The position numbers were made by a program, and so were the translations under genes. From positions 1 to 64,000 of the forward strand of contig NZ_JAHPIV010000009.1 of the NCBI RefSeq assembly GCF_019039105.1: a DNA stretch of 64,000 bases. The letters run 5' to 3'. Shown here in pieces: positions 7,832-16,544 of this stretch. Origin of the DNA: Desertibacillus haloalkaliphilus. Its GTDB lineage: Bacteria > Bacillota > Bacilli > Bacillales > KJ1-10-99. The notes below the pieces were generated by a model. It was not told the origin of the DNA and searched no databases. It saw only the letters and a list, made by a program, of their open reading frames with translations. The number at the start of each line of letters is the position of its first letter. Positions within the stretch are counted from its first letter, which is position 1.

Positions 7832-8692
7832 ATGCCCGGTTGGATTGAAGTAGCCTTACGTTCATTTGTCGGTATTCTCATTATTATGTTTGCGACAAGA
7901 TTGTTTGTACGAAAATCATTAGCTCAAGCCACCTATTTTGAAGCTCTTGCTATCTTCGTAATCGGGATCATCGTTGCCATTGGATCAGTAATGTTAAACA
8001 TTAATATTGGCTTCTTATTAACAGCATTGTTTGTATGGATTCTCATACCTTATCTTGTCGGTATCTTATCACTGAAAAGTAAGACGTTCCGTAACCTTGT
8101 CGGTGGTCAAGGTATACCGATTATAAAAGATGGAAAAGTTTTAGAAGATAACATGAAAAAACAACGATATACATCTGATGATCTACTCAAGCAATTGCGT
8201 ACGAGAAATGTATTTAATGTAGCGGACGTCGAGTTTGCCGTTCTTGAGCCGACAGGTGAGTTGAATGTGCTCTTAAAAAAGCAAAAGCAACCATTAACAC
8301 CGATGGATTTGCAAGTCCCTGTAGCGCCCATTAAGGAACCGCAAACTGTGATTATGGATGGAAAGATTCTTGATGAACCGTTAGCAACGATGGGGTTTAA
8401 TCGAAGGTGGTTGGAAGGTGAAGTTGATAAACAAGGGGCGGCCATCGAAAATGTCTATTTAGGACAAATTGATTCCTATGGACAATTAACGCTTGATTTA
8501 TTTGATGATAAATTGAAAGTACCTGCGCCGGTTGAAAAGCCAATGTTACTATCAACCATAAAAAAATGTCAGGCTGATTTAGAGGGGTTCGCATTAGCGA
8601 CAGATTCTCAAAAAATAAAGAAAATGTATGAACACAGTGCTAAAGAGATGCAAGATGTGATGCAGAAATTGTCACCTTATTTACGTGATTAA
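7832..8692 (+). CDS. DUF421 (YetF-like) membrane protein fused to DUF1657
   Basis: A 286-residue protein with three N-terminal membrane helices (about residues 8-25, 32-52, 56-76), a cytosolic YetF/DUF421 domain (GGQGIPIIKDGKVLEDNMKK and onwards), and a C-terminal DUF1657 module (about 235-286, LLSTIKKCQADLEGFALATD). The fusion ties DUF1657 directly to a membrane protein. YetF-type proteins contribute to germinant-receptor-related complexes in Bacillus spores, and in spoVA2mob operons this last gene matters for heat resistance (recalled literature). The ATG follows GGAGGAAGGGGGG. A strong terminator ends the operon. Confidence 0.85.
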   Translation: MPGWIEVALRSFVGILIIMFATRLFVRKSLAQATYFEALAIFVIGIIVAIGSVMLNINIGFLLTALFVWILIPYLVGILSLKSKTFRNLVGGQGIPIIKDGKVLEDNMKKQRYTSDDLLKQLRTRNVFNVADVEFAVLEPTGELNVLLKKQKQPLTPMDLQVPVAPIKEPQTVIMDGKILDEPLATMGFNRRWLEGEVDKQGAAIENVYLGQIDSYGQLTLDLFDDKLKVPAPVEKPMLLSTIKKCQADLEGFALATDSQKIKKMYEHSAKEMQDVMQKLSPYLRD

Positions 8693-8718
8693 CAAAAGAA
8701 AGAGTGTCAAAAAGTTTC

Positions 8719-8768
8719 GGGATGCCTCAAGAGGTTGATTAATACCTTTTGGGGCATCCTCGTTTTTT
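8719..8768 (+). terminator. Terminator of the spoVA-type operon
   Basis: A 16-bp stem with wobble pairs (GGATGCCTCAAGAGGT with ACCTTTTGGGGCATCC, loop about 9) is followed by CGTTTTTT. It lies directly after the last gene. Confidence 0.88.
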
Positions 8769-8798
8769 CTACGTTTTCTAGGTTTTCATGCAATTAAA

Positions 8799-8826
8799 GC
8801 ATATGCATGTCTTTTGCGCATACACT
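8799..8826 (+). promoter_or_regulatory. Probable sigma-E promoter of dacB
   Basis: CATACACT at 8819-8826 matches the sigma-E -10 pattern CATACAnT fully. GCATATG at 8799-8805 resembles the sigma-E -35, with a 13-base spacer. B. subtilis dacB-spmA-spmB is mother-cell (sigma-E) transcribed, in agreement. Confidence 0.6.
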
Positions 8827-8859
8827 TGTACAAAACAAAACTATGGGACGGGGATAGAG

Positions 8860-10020
8860 ATGACGAAAATGTTTTATAAAACTGCCATCATTATGCTTTC
8901 AATTTTATTATTAGTTACGGTGGTTCCCACGAACACATCAGCAAACGTGTCAGTATCGGCACAAACTGCCATTTTAATGGAACAGGAATCGGGACGGATG
9001 TTGTATGGGAAACATGAACACCGCCAAATGAGAATTGCTAGTATTACTAAAATTATGACAGCAATTCTAGCGATTGAGTCTGGGAAAATGGAGGAGACAG
9101 TAACGGTGAGTGACTTTGCTTCTGGTACTGAAGGGTCATCGCTTTATTTGAAACCAGGTGAAAAAATTTTATTAGAGGATCTTGTATATGGATTGATGCT
9201 ACGATCAGGAAATGATGCTGGTGTTGCGATTGCAGAGCATGTAGGTGGGAGCTTAGAGGGCTTTGTGTATTTAATGAATGAAAAGGCTGATGAAATTGGC
9301 ATGGATAACACCGTATTCTCAAATCCTCATGGTCTTGATGATCATGAAGAGCACTACTCTACTGCTTATGATATGGCGCTTCTTACGCAATACGCGATGA
9401 AAAATGACAAGTATCGTGATATTTCTTCAACAGAAACCTATCGTGCCCCTCAAGAAGGAGAGGAATGGGATCGCATCTGGAAAAATAAAAACCGTCTATT
9501 GACCCAGCTTTACAAGCATTCAACGGGAGGGAAAACAGGGTATACGAAACGTGCTAAACGTACGTTGGTATCAACGGCAACAAAAGATGACGTTGATTTA
9601 ATTGCGGTTACGCTAAATGCCCCAAGTGATTGGCAAGATCATATGAGCCTCTTTAATTGGGCATTTGAAAATTACGAGCTTGAAGACTTGGTTAAAGAAG
9701 GGGTCATTAAAGGGATTAAAGATGATTTTTATCGTGACAATGTAAGTGCAGCCTATACTTTTTCTTATCCATTAACTGAACTTGAAAAAGACATGGTTGA
9801 AAAAAACATTACGTTATACCGTCCGCCAGAGGATGAAGATGTAAATGAGTGGGGGGTTCCACAGCCTGTCGGGAAGATGACGGTAACGTTAGATAACGAA
9901 ACGATTGCCAATGTCCCATTGTTTTATACCGCCCCTGATGGTGAAGAAGGTGAAAAAAGTTTTTGGACTAAACTTAAGGAAATGTTCTTTTTTACCATTG
10001 GAGTGAAGAGTTTTGATTAA
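8860..10020 (+). CDS. dacB: Sporulation D-alanyl-D-alanine carboxypeptidase (PBP5*)
   Basis: A 386-residue exported DD-carboxypeptidase that trims pentapeptides of the spore cortex and so lowers cross-linking. A signal peptide (about 1-30, ending near TSANVS) is followed by the penicillin-binding motifs SxxK (SITK), SGN (RSGNDAG) and KTG (GGKTGYT), then the C-terminal beta domain of PBP5-type enzymes. The ATG at 8860 has GGGG six bases upstream; upstream in-frame ATGs lack a ribosome site and overlap the promoter. The gene overlaps spmA by eight bases, giving the conserved dacB-spmA-spmB operon. Confidence 0.92.
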   Translation: MTKMFYKTAIIMLSILLLVTVVPTNTSANVSVSAQTAILMEQESGRMLYGKHEHRQMRIASITKIMTAILAIESGKMEETVTVSDFASGTEGSSLYLKPGEKILLEDLVYGLMLRSGNDAGVAIAEHVGGSLEGFVYLMNEKADEIGMDNTVFSNPHGLDDHEEHYSTAYDMALLTQYAMKNDKYRDISSTETYRAPQEGEEWDRIWKNKNRLLTQLYKHSTGGKTGYTKRAKRTLVSTATKDDVDLIAVTLNAPSDWQDHMSLFNWAFENYELEDLVKEGVIKGIKDDFYRDNVSAAYTFSYPLTELEKDMVEKNITLYRPPEDEDVNEWGVPQPVGKMTVTLDNETIANVPLFYTAPDGEEGEKSFWTKLKEMFFFTIGVKSFD

Positions 10021-10606
10021 TGTCATATGGATGGCGATGATCCTTATTGGTGTCGCCTTTGCAGCCATAAATGGGCGTATGGAAGAACTAAATGAAGCAG
10101 TATTTGAAGGGGCAAAAGAAGCTGTTACGATTTGTTTTGGGTTAATAAGTATTTTAGTGTTCTGGTTAGGGTTAATGAGGATTGCCCAAGTTGCTGGATT
10201 GTTGAATGGGTTGGCAAAGGTGATGCGGCCACTTGCTACACGATTATTTCCAGATGTGCCAAATGACCACCCAGCTATGGGGTATATTTTATCAAATATG
10301 ACAGCAAATATGTTCGGTTTAGGCAATGCAGCGACACCCATGGGAATCAAAGCGATGGAGCAATTGAAGGAATTAAATGGAGGGAAAGATAGTGCTAGTC
10401 GGTCAATGATTACCTTACTAGCAATCAACACCGCCAGTATTACCCTTATTCCGACAACGGTGATTTCGATTCGAATGAGTTATGATTCTGTCTCTCCTAC
10501 TGAAATTGTCGGGACGACGCTCATGGCAACTACATGTTCGACAGTTGCTGCTATCTTGATTGACCGTTACTTCTATTATCGACGATTACGTAAAGGGAGG
10601 GGATAG
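10013..10606 (+). CDS. spmA: Spore maturation protein A
   Basis: A 197-residue integral membrane protein with several hydrophobic segments and a nucleoside-recognition (Gate) domain. SpmA and SpmB are needed for full dehydration of the spore core. The segment MTANMFGLGNAATPMGIKAM near residue 100 is the conserved family core. The start is TTG at 10013, with GGAGTG seven bases upstream inside dacB. Two bases separate its stop from spmB. Confidence 0.93.
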   Translation: MINVIWMAMILIGVAFAAINGRMEELNEAVFEGAKEAVTICFGLISILVFWLGLMRIAQVAGLLNGLAKVMRPLATRLFPDVPNDHPAMGYILSNMTANMFGLGNAATPMGIKAMEQLKELNGGKDSASRSMITLLAINTASITLIPTTVISIRMSYDSVSPTEIVGTTLMATTCSTVAAILIDRYFYYRRLRKGRG

Positions 10607-10608
10607 AC

Positions 10609-11142
10609 GTGTCATGGCTCACTGTGATCTCGATTTGGTTGATTCCCCTCTTGATTTGCTTCGTACTCGTGTATGGAACGGCAAAGAGAGTTCCTACTTA
10701 TGAGACGTTTGTTGAAGGGGCAAAAGAAGGTTTTGGGATGGCCGTATCAATTATTCCATATTTAGTCGGAATGTTAGTGGCCATCTCTGTCTTCCGTGCG
10801 TCAGGCGCAATGGAATTTTTTATTGATTTGATGAAACCAATGTTACAAATGATTGGTGTCCCATCAGAGATTGTCCCACTTGCGTTAATTCGCCCTATTT
10901 CTGGGACAGGCGCACTAGGGATGACATCAGATTTAATTGCGACATATGGTCCTGATTCATTTATTGGGAGGCTCGCTTCTACGATGCAGGGGAGCACAGA
11001 TACAACGTTTTATGTGTTAACCGTTTATTTTGGAGCGGTCGGAATCAAGAAAATGGGAGATGCCCTTAAAGTTGGACTGCTAGCTGATTTAGTAGGCGTT
11101 ATTGCAGCGATTGTGATTGTAACGCTTGTCTTTGGTTCATAA
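10609..11142 (+). CDS. spmB: Spore maturation protein B
   Basis: A 177-residue membrane protein of the same Gate-domain family as SpmA, acting with it in core dehydration and heat resistance. The core reads RPISGTGALGMTSDLIATYG, with a later QGSTDTTFYVLTVYFGAVG. The GTG start at 10609 follows AAGGGAGGGG. A hairpin with T-run starts at the stop codon, ending the operon. Confidence 0.93.
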   Translation: MSWLTVISIWLIPLLICFVLVYGTAKRVPTYETFVEGAKEGFGMAVSIIPYLVGMLVAISVFRASGAMEFFIDLMKPMLQMIGVPSEIVPLALIRPISGTGALGMTSDLIATYGPDSFIGRLASTMQGSTDTTFYVLTVYFGAVGIKKMGDALKVGLLADLVGVIAAIVIVTLVFGS

Positions 11143-11170
11143 ATCACCAGCACTTGTGTTGGTGATTTTT
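11141..11170 (+). terminator. Terminator after spmB
   Basis: A 9-bp stem AAATCACCA/TGGTGATTT with a 10-base loop ends in TTTTT and overlaps the spmB stop codon. Confidence 0.8.
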
Positions 11171-11295
11171 ATAATGGAAATGTATAATAATAATCGACTC
11201 TCGGTCATAATCAAAAGAGTGACAAAAATGTAAACTTAGGCTGGTAACTTGAGAATTTATATATGGAAGAGTATTATGGTAGACGAGGTGAAATT

Positions 11296-12030
11296 ATGGA
11301 ACGATTGCAAAAGGTCATTGCCCAAGCTGGTGTGACATCAAGACGAAAAGCAGAGGTTTTAATTCAAGAAGGTAAGGTAAAAGTCAATGGACAGGTGGTT
11401 CGAGAATTAGGAGTTAAGGTGACTCCAAACAAAGATGAAATTGAAGTAAATGGTGTGCCGATTGACCGGGAAGAACCGGTTTATTTTTTGCTTTACAAAC
11501 CAACTGGGGTACTATCAAGTGTAAGTGATGATCGTGGACGGAAAGTTGTGACAGACTTTTTAGAAGTCGAACAGCGTGTGTTTCCCGTTGGAAGGTTAGA
11601 TTATGATACATCCGGGCTCTTATTACTTACAAACGACGGTGAGTTTGCTAATCAACTGATGCACCCTACATTTAAAATTGACAAAGAATATATTGCAAAA
11701 GTAAAAGGTATCCCTGAACGTACAGCTCTTAAGAAGTTAGAAAAAGGGATTGAGCTCGAAGATGGGAAGACAGCGCCAGCACGGATAAAATTTATCTCGG
11801 GAAATAGAAAGAAAGATACTGCGATTATACAGATTACTATTCATGAAGGACGAAACCGTCAAGTTCGCCGGATGTTTGAGGCGATTGGTCATCCAGTGCA
11901 AAAGCTAAAGCGTGAGCGTTACGGTTCCCTTGATTTGAGGGGGTTAAATCCAGGGGATGTTAGAGAGCTAAAACCGATAGAGGTTAAGCATATTCGGGAA
12001 TTAGCTGTCACACAAAAGTCAAAAAGCTAA
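11296..12030 (+). CDS. rluB: 23S rRNA pseudouridine synthase B
   Basis: A 244-residue RsuA-family pseudouridine synthase that modifies 23S rRNA (U2605 by E. coli numbering). An S4 RNA-binding domain (about 1-60: LQKVIAQAGVTSRRKAEVL) is followed by the catalytic domain with the Asp motif GRLDYDTSGLLLLTNDG and the C-terminal GRNRQVRRMFEAIGHPV. The ATG at 11296 follows GAGGTG; an in-frame ATG at 11263 has no ribosome site. The place just before resA is the same as in B. subtilis. Confidence 0.92.
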   Translation: MERLQKVIAQAGVTSRRKAEVLIQEGKVKVNGQVVRELGVKVTPNKDEIEVNGVPIDREEPVYFLLYKPTGVLSSVSDDRGRKVVTDFLEVEQRVFPVGRLDYDTSGLLLLTNDGEFANQLMHPTFKIDKEYIAKVKGIPERTALKKLEKGIELEDGKTAPARIKFISGNRKKDTAIIQITIHEGRNRQVRRMFEAIGHPVQKLKRERYGSLDLRGLNPGDVRELKPIEVKHIRELAVTQKSKS

Positions 12031-12124
12031 TGTTTCTACAAAGTTTTGCAACGTTATAATAAGGTTATTATACTGCAAAAAGTGTTTCATCAGAGATAAA
12101 GTATGACAAAGAGGAGAGTGGGGT

Positions 12125-12652
12125 ATGAAAAAGAAACGATTGTTAATGCGTACCACGATTTTAAGTATTATAGGGGTTGCATTAGCTTATACCTTTTATG
12201 CAAACTTTTTTGATGACACAGAGGTTGTAAACGCAGGTGAAGAAGCAGTGAACTTTGCGTTAACCGACCTAGATGGGAATCGAGTCGAATTAGCCGATTT
12301 ACGAGGCAAAGGGGTGTTTCTAAATTTTTGGGGAACCTATTGTCCTCCTTGTGAAGAAGAGATGCCGTACATGGAAAGTCAATATCAAGCCTACAAGGAC
12401 CAAGGTGTTGAAATTATCGCTGTAAACGTTGACGAACCAGAATTATCGGTACAGAGGTTTGTCGATCGTCATAACCTAACATTTCCGATTGTTATCGACC
12501 GAGGCTCTAATGTTCTCGACGCTTATGGTATTCGTCCATTACCGACAACGATTTTAATCGATGAACACGGAACGGTCGTTCGGAAGCATATCGGTGGGAT
12601 GACTGAAAGGGATGTTCAATCGTTTATGGAAGAGATCAAACCTGAGTCTTAA
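12125..12652 (+). CDS. resA: Membrane-anchored thiol-disulfide oxidoreductase ResA
   Basis: A 175-residue extracytoplasmic thioredoxin-like protein that reduces the CXXCH cysteines of apocytochrome c before haem attachment. It has an N-terminal membrane anchor (about 8-25) and an active site WGTYCPPC (Cys73/Cys76); the B. subtilis protein has CEPC, so the central dipeptide differs. A later cis-Pro region RPLPTTILID is present. The ATG follows GAGGAGAG. First gene of resABC; an A/T-rich inverted repeat around 12044-12080 precedes it. Confidence 0.93.
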   Translation: MKKKRLLMRTTILSIIGVALAYTFYANFFDDTEVVNAGEEAVNFALTDLDGNRVELADLRGKGVFLNFWGTYCPPCEEEMPYMESQYQAYKDQGVEIIAVNVDEPELSVQRFVDRHNLTFPIVIDRGSNVLDAYGIRPLPTTILIDEHGTVVRKHIGGMTERDVQSFMEEIKPES

Positions 12653-12664
12653 TGAGGTGTTCAA

Positions 12665-14341
12665 ATGGATAAAGTGAAATGTGAATGCGGACATGTTAAT
12701 CCTCATGGGACAATCATTTGTGAATCATGTGGTAAGCCGTTAGAGGATGAAAAGAAGCAACTATTAAATATGCGCTATGAGGGGGTTGCTCGTAGGTCGC
12801 AAACGTATAATCAATCCATTATTGATAAGATATGGAATTTTTTCTCTTCAGTCAAAGTAGGGATAGGGATTATTATCGTTCTATTAATTGCTTCGTCAAT
12901 TGGAACGATTTTTCCACAAGAAATGTATATCAACCCAACGTTAAATCCAGCTGACCATTATGCAGAGGAATATGGCGTTGCTGGTCAGATTTATTATCAA
13001 CTCGGCTTTCATAACTTATATGGCTCATGGTGGTACATGCTGTTAATTGCAGCGTTAGGTGTATCGTTAATTATTTGTAGCCTTGATCGTGTCGTTCCGT
13101 TGTATCGAGCTTTAAAGACGCAACGTGTTACACGCCATGAAAACTTCCTTAAGCGTCAACGGATTTTCGGACGCTCGACTGTCAAGGATTCCCAAGAAGA
13201 GTTGGCGAAAGCGAAAGAAACGTTAGTGGAAAAGAAGTATAAGATCTCTGAAGAAAATGGGAATTTAGTTGCCGAGAAAGGGCGCTTTTCTCGGTGGGGC
13301 CCATATGTGAACCATATTGGACTTATTATCTTTTTATTAGGTGCGATGTTACGCTATTTTCCGGGGATGTATGTGGATGATTTTGTTTGGATCCGTGAAG
13401 GGGAGACCGTTGTCATTCCAGGAACAGATAGCGAATTTTATCTTGAAAATGAAAAATTTCTCGTTGAGCTTTATGATGAGGATGATGAGGTTTTTGGAGA
13501 GGCGATGCGACAGTCAGGTGCTCCAGTTGTAAAAACATATGAAACCCAAGCTGTCCTTTATCAAAGAGATGACTCCGGTACGATTGGAGAGACGGGGGAA
13601 CTGATTGAAGTGGACAGACACAACATTCGAGTGAATGATCCATTTAAGTTTTCTGGATTCGCCCTTTATCAAGTCGATTATAAATTGAATGAGCTAAGTG
13701 AAATGAGTTTTGATTTGGTTCAGAAGGATAGTGGAGAATCATTTGGGCGTATTGATATTGATTTATATGACCCGCAACCAGAATATGACCTTGGAGATGG
13801 CTATAAAGTCAAAGTACTTGACTACTTCCCAAATTATTTCTTTAATGATGACGGAGAGCCATCAACACGGTCACGAATTCCTGATAATCCAGCATTTATA
13901 TTTGAAATGATTACACCTGATTATCCAGATGGTGAGTATAGCTTTGTTGCTATACAGCAAAACTTAGAACCATTTGGTGAAAATGATTATCGGTTAGCTT
14001 TTGCGAATATCGATACGAGTCATGTTACAGCTCTAACGGTACGTAAAGACTACACACTAGGATTTTTAATTGTCGGTGGGATTATTTTTATGTTCGGACT
14101 CGTTCAAGGCTCTTATTGGGCACACCGTCGAATCTGGATCCAGCATCAACATGGAGAAGTTTGGATTGCCGCTCATACAAATAAAAACTGGAACTCATTA
14201 ATGAAAGAAATTAGTGAAGTGTTGAAACCGACAACTTTAACGATGCCAGTGGACCAAGTCGAACAAGAGGAAAAACAAGAGGAAAAACAATTGGAAGAAA
14301 AAGCGCCTAAGGAGGATACAACGGATGGTAGCAATAAGTAG
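12665..14341 (+). CDS. resB: Cytochrome c biogenesis protein ResB
   Basis: A 558-residue membrane protein of the ResB/Ccs1 family which, with ResC, carries haem out and ligates it to cytochromes c. The N-terminus holds a zinc-ribbon-like set of cysteines (CECG...CESCG, residues 6-23), also known in B. subtilis ResB. Membrane segments lie at about 62-80, 120-140, 215-230 and 465-485, with a large extracytoplasmic domain between the last two and a Glu/Lys-rich tail. The ATG has GAGGTG upstream. The 3' end overlaps resC by 17 bases. Confidence 0.93.
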   Translation: MDKVKCECGHVNPHGTIICESCGKPLEDEKKQLLNMRYEGVARRSQTYNQSIIDKIWNFFSSVKVGIGIIIVLLIASSIGTIFPQEMYINPTLNPADHYAEEYGVAGQIYYQLGFHNLYGSWWYMLLIAALGVSLIICSLDRVVPLYRALKTQRVTRHENFLKRQRIFGRSTVKDSQEELAKAKETLVEKKYKISEENGNLVAEKGRFSRWGPYVNHIGLIIFLLGAMLRYFPGMYVDDFVWIREGETVVIPGTDSEFYLENEKFLVELYDEDDEVFGEAMRQSGAPVVKTYETQAVLYQRDDSGTIGETGELIEVDRHNIRVNDPFKFSGFALYQVDYKLNELSEMSFDLVQKDSGESFGRIDIDLYDPQPEYDLGDGYKVKVLDYFPNYFFNDDGEPSTRSRIPDNPAFIFEMITPDYPDGEYSFVAIQQNLEPFGENDYRLAFANIDTSHVTALTVRKDYTLGFLIVGGIIFMFGLVQGSYWAHRRIWIQHQHGEVWIAAHTNKNWNSLMKEISEVLKPTTLTMPVDQVEQEEKQEEKQLEEKAPKEDTTDGSNK

Positions 14342-15512
14342 TAACCTGTTATTGGTTGCCTTTTTTACCTATCTCGCTGCGACAATTGCTTTCGCTGTTT
14401 CTGTGACAGGGAAAAAATGGCGAAATCGTGACGGTGAAATGAAAGGAAACCGCTGGGGGACGTTTGGTTTTATTTTCTCGATTGTAGCGTTTCTGTTTTC
14501 AATGGGGTATTTTATCCTGCGCTGGATTGCAGGCGGACATGCCCCTGTAAGTAATATGTTTGAATATACGGCTTTTCTAGGGATTATGATGGGATTAGCC
14601 TTTATCATTATATATGCGATATATCGCTCAAATATACTCGGTTTATTTACAATGCCAATCGTCATGTTAATTATCGCTTATGCATCGCTGTTTCCGAGTG
14701 ACATTGCTCCACTCATCCCAGCGCTGCAAAGTTATTGGTTGAAGATTCATGTCATTACAACGGCACTTGGACAAGGGATCTTGGCGATCGGATTCGTTGC
14801 TGGTCTGATTTATTTAATTCGAACGTTAGACTTTACACAGTCGAATAAAAAAACGTTCTCATTAGAATTGGTTTTGTTTTTACTACTTAGTGTCTTCGGC
14901 TATATTGTGATTAGCTATGGTTTCAATGCTGCAAACTATGAGGCGAATTTTTCGTATATCAATGAAAATGAAGTAGAAGCAGAGGTCACCTACAATCTAC
15001 CTGCTTTGATCGGTCCAAATGAAGCTCAATTATTAACTGAGGATCGTTTCTCACCATTGATCACGATGCCGGGTTGGATCAAAGCATGGGACTTGAACAC
15101 GGTGATTTGGTCATTGCTTACTGGTGTCGTCTTGTATTGGCTAATACGATTAATTTTCAGAAAACGAATTGGGGCGATTATTCAACCGCTACTAAAAGGG
15201 GTTAGCCCACAAAAGGTTGATGAAGTTAGTTATCGAGCCATCGCGATCGGTTTCCCGGTCTTTACATTAGGAGGCCTTATCTTTGCGATGATCTGGGCAC
15301 AGATTGCTTGGACAAGGTTCTGGGGATGGGATCCGAAAGAAGTATGGGCATTAATTACATTCCTGTTCTATGCCGCATACTTACATTTACGTTTGTCAAA
15401 AGGCTGGCATGGAGAAAAATCAGCGTGGTTATGTGTGATCGGGTTTGCGATTATCATGTTTAATCTAGTATTTGTTAACCTTGTCATCGCCGGTTTACAT
15501 TCATATGCCTAA
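14325..15512 (+). CDS. resC: Cytochrome c biogenesis protein ResC (CcsA/CcsB family)
   Basis: A 395-residue polytopic haem-handling protein with eight or more membrane helices. The tryptophan-rich WWD-like signature is visible as WTRFWGWDPKEVWALITFL near residue 328, and haem-ligand His residues follow in that region. It forms the system II cytochrome c synthase with ResB. The ATG at 14325 lies within resB after AAGGAGG, implying coupled translation. Confidence 0.93.
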   Translation: MVAISSNLLLVAFFTYLAATIAFAVSVTGKKWRNRDGEMKGNRWGTFGFIFSIVAFLFSMGYFILRWIAGGHAPVSNMFEYTAFLGIMMGLAFIIIYAIYRSNILGLFTMPIVMLIIAYASLFPSDIAPLIPALQSYWLKIHVITTALGQGILAIGFVAGLIYLIRTLDFTQSNKKTFSLELVLFLLLSVFGYIVISYGFNAANYEANFSYINENEVEAEVTYNLPALIGPNEAQLLTEDRFSPLITMPGWIKAWDLNTVIWSLLTGVVLYWLIRLIFRKRIGAIIQPLLKGVSPQKVDEVSYRAIAIGFPVFTLGGLIFAMIWAQIAWTRFWGWDPKEVWALITFLFYAAYLHLRLSKGWHGEKSAWLCVIGFAIIMFNLVFVNLVIAGLHSYA

Positions 15513-15553
15513 TGAGAAGAGGCTCTCCTATGAGTAGCTGATCACCTCATTTG

Positions 15554-15597
15554 GGTACAATAGATAAACCTTTACATTCAGTTTTATCTATTGTGCC
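15554..15597. repeat. Long inverted repeat between resC and resD
   Basis: Arms GGTACAATAGATAAA (15554-15568) and TTTATCTATTGTGCC (15583-15597) pair over 15 bp with one wobble and a 14-base loop. No U-tract follows on either strand, so it is not a plain terminator. It may be a weak terminator, a processing site or an operator that separates resABC from resDE. The rest of this 315-bp region has no gene. Confidence 0.6.
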
Positions 15598-15639
15598 TGG
15601 GGTGACTGTTGCTTGGCTTTGGGGCTGCCTCTTTTTGTT

Positions 15640-15670
15640 GTTTATTAACGTTCATAGAACATGGTACAAT
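15640..15670 (+). promoter_or_regulatory. Possible sigma-A promoter for resDE
   Basis: An extended -10 (TGGTACAAT, 15662-15670) is clear; the -35 (TTATTA about 18 bases upstream) is weak. It would give resDE its own transcript in addition to read-through from resABC. Confidence 0.4.
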
Positions 15671-15827
15671 AATAGATGTACATGCTCGAAATTTGGCTAT
15701 CGGTGAGGTGCGTAAAGGGGGCGTAACCTTATATTGGCTGGGTGTATTTGAGAGCAGGGGGCTTTTCTTAAACGCTCGTTGTTTGAGAAATCGCAAATGA
15801 ATCAACTATTAAATGGGGGATTAAAAC

Positions 15828-16544
15828 ATGGACATTGAAGCTAAAATTTTGATCGTAGATGATGAGGAGCGTATTCGTCGTTTATTAAGAATGTACCTTG
15901 AACGTGAGAATTATATTGTAGAAGATGCCGAGAATGGTGAGATGGCCCTAGAGATGGCTTTAGAAAAAGACTACGATTTAATTTTATTAGATATTATGAT
16001 GCCAGGTATGGATGGTGTAGAGGTTTGTCAGGAACTAAGAAAAACGAAGGCAACACCGATCATTATGTTAACAGCCAAAGGTGAAGAAGCGAACCGTGTG
16101 CAAGGATTTGAAGTTGGAACTGATGATTACATCGTTAAACCATTCAGTCCAAGAGAAGTCGTTCTACGTGTTAAAGCATTATTAAGACGATCATCTTCAA
16201 CTAAATTCCTGCAAACGGATACGGGCACTAAGGACGTTCTTGTCTTTTCACACTTAACAATTGATAATGATGCACACCGCGTTACAGTTAATGATTCAGA
16301 AATAAACTTAACACCAAAAGAATATGAGTTGCTGCTATATTTAGCGCAATCTCCAGATAAAGTTTTCTCAAGAGAACAATTGCTAAAAGATGTTTGGAAC
16401 TATGACTTTTTTGGGGATTTACGAACAGTTGATACCCATATCAAGCGTTTACGAGAAAAGCTAAATAAAGTCTCAACGGAGGCAGCGAACATGATATCTA
16501 CCGTGTGGGGAGTTGGCTATAAATTCGAGGTAGCGAAAGAATAA
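15828..16544 (+). CDS. resD: Response regulator ResD
   Basis: A 238-residue OmpR/PhoB-type regulator controlling aerobic and anaerobic respiration genes (cytochrome biogenesis, nitrate respiration, flavohaemoglobin in B. subtilis). The receiver domain has acidic residues DDEE near 11 and phospho-acceptor D55 in [13 protein letters not shown], with Lys in VKPF. The C-terminal winged helix contains [13 protein letters not shown] and [12 protein letters not shown]. The ATG follows GGGGG. Its stop overlaps the resE start (TAATG). Confidence 0.94.
   Translation: MDIEAKILIVDDEERIRRLLRMYLERENYIVEDAENGEMALEMALEKDYDLILLDIMMPGMDGVEVCQELRKTKATPIIMLTAKGEEANRVQGFEVGTDDYIVKPFSPREVVLRVKALLRRSSSTKFLQTDTGTKDVLVFSHLTIDNDAHRVTVNDSEINLTPKEYELLLYLAQSPDKVFSREQLLKDVWNYDFFGDLRTVDTHIKRLREKLNKVSTEAANMISTVWGVGYKFEVAKE

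Noticed and set aside
15609-15800. Short ORFs on both strands between resC and resD
   Set aside because: No ribosome sites and no recognisable protein features; the region looks like promoter and leader.
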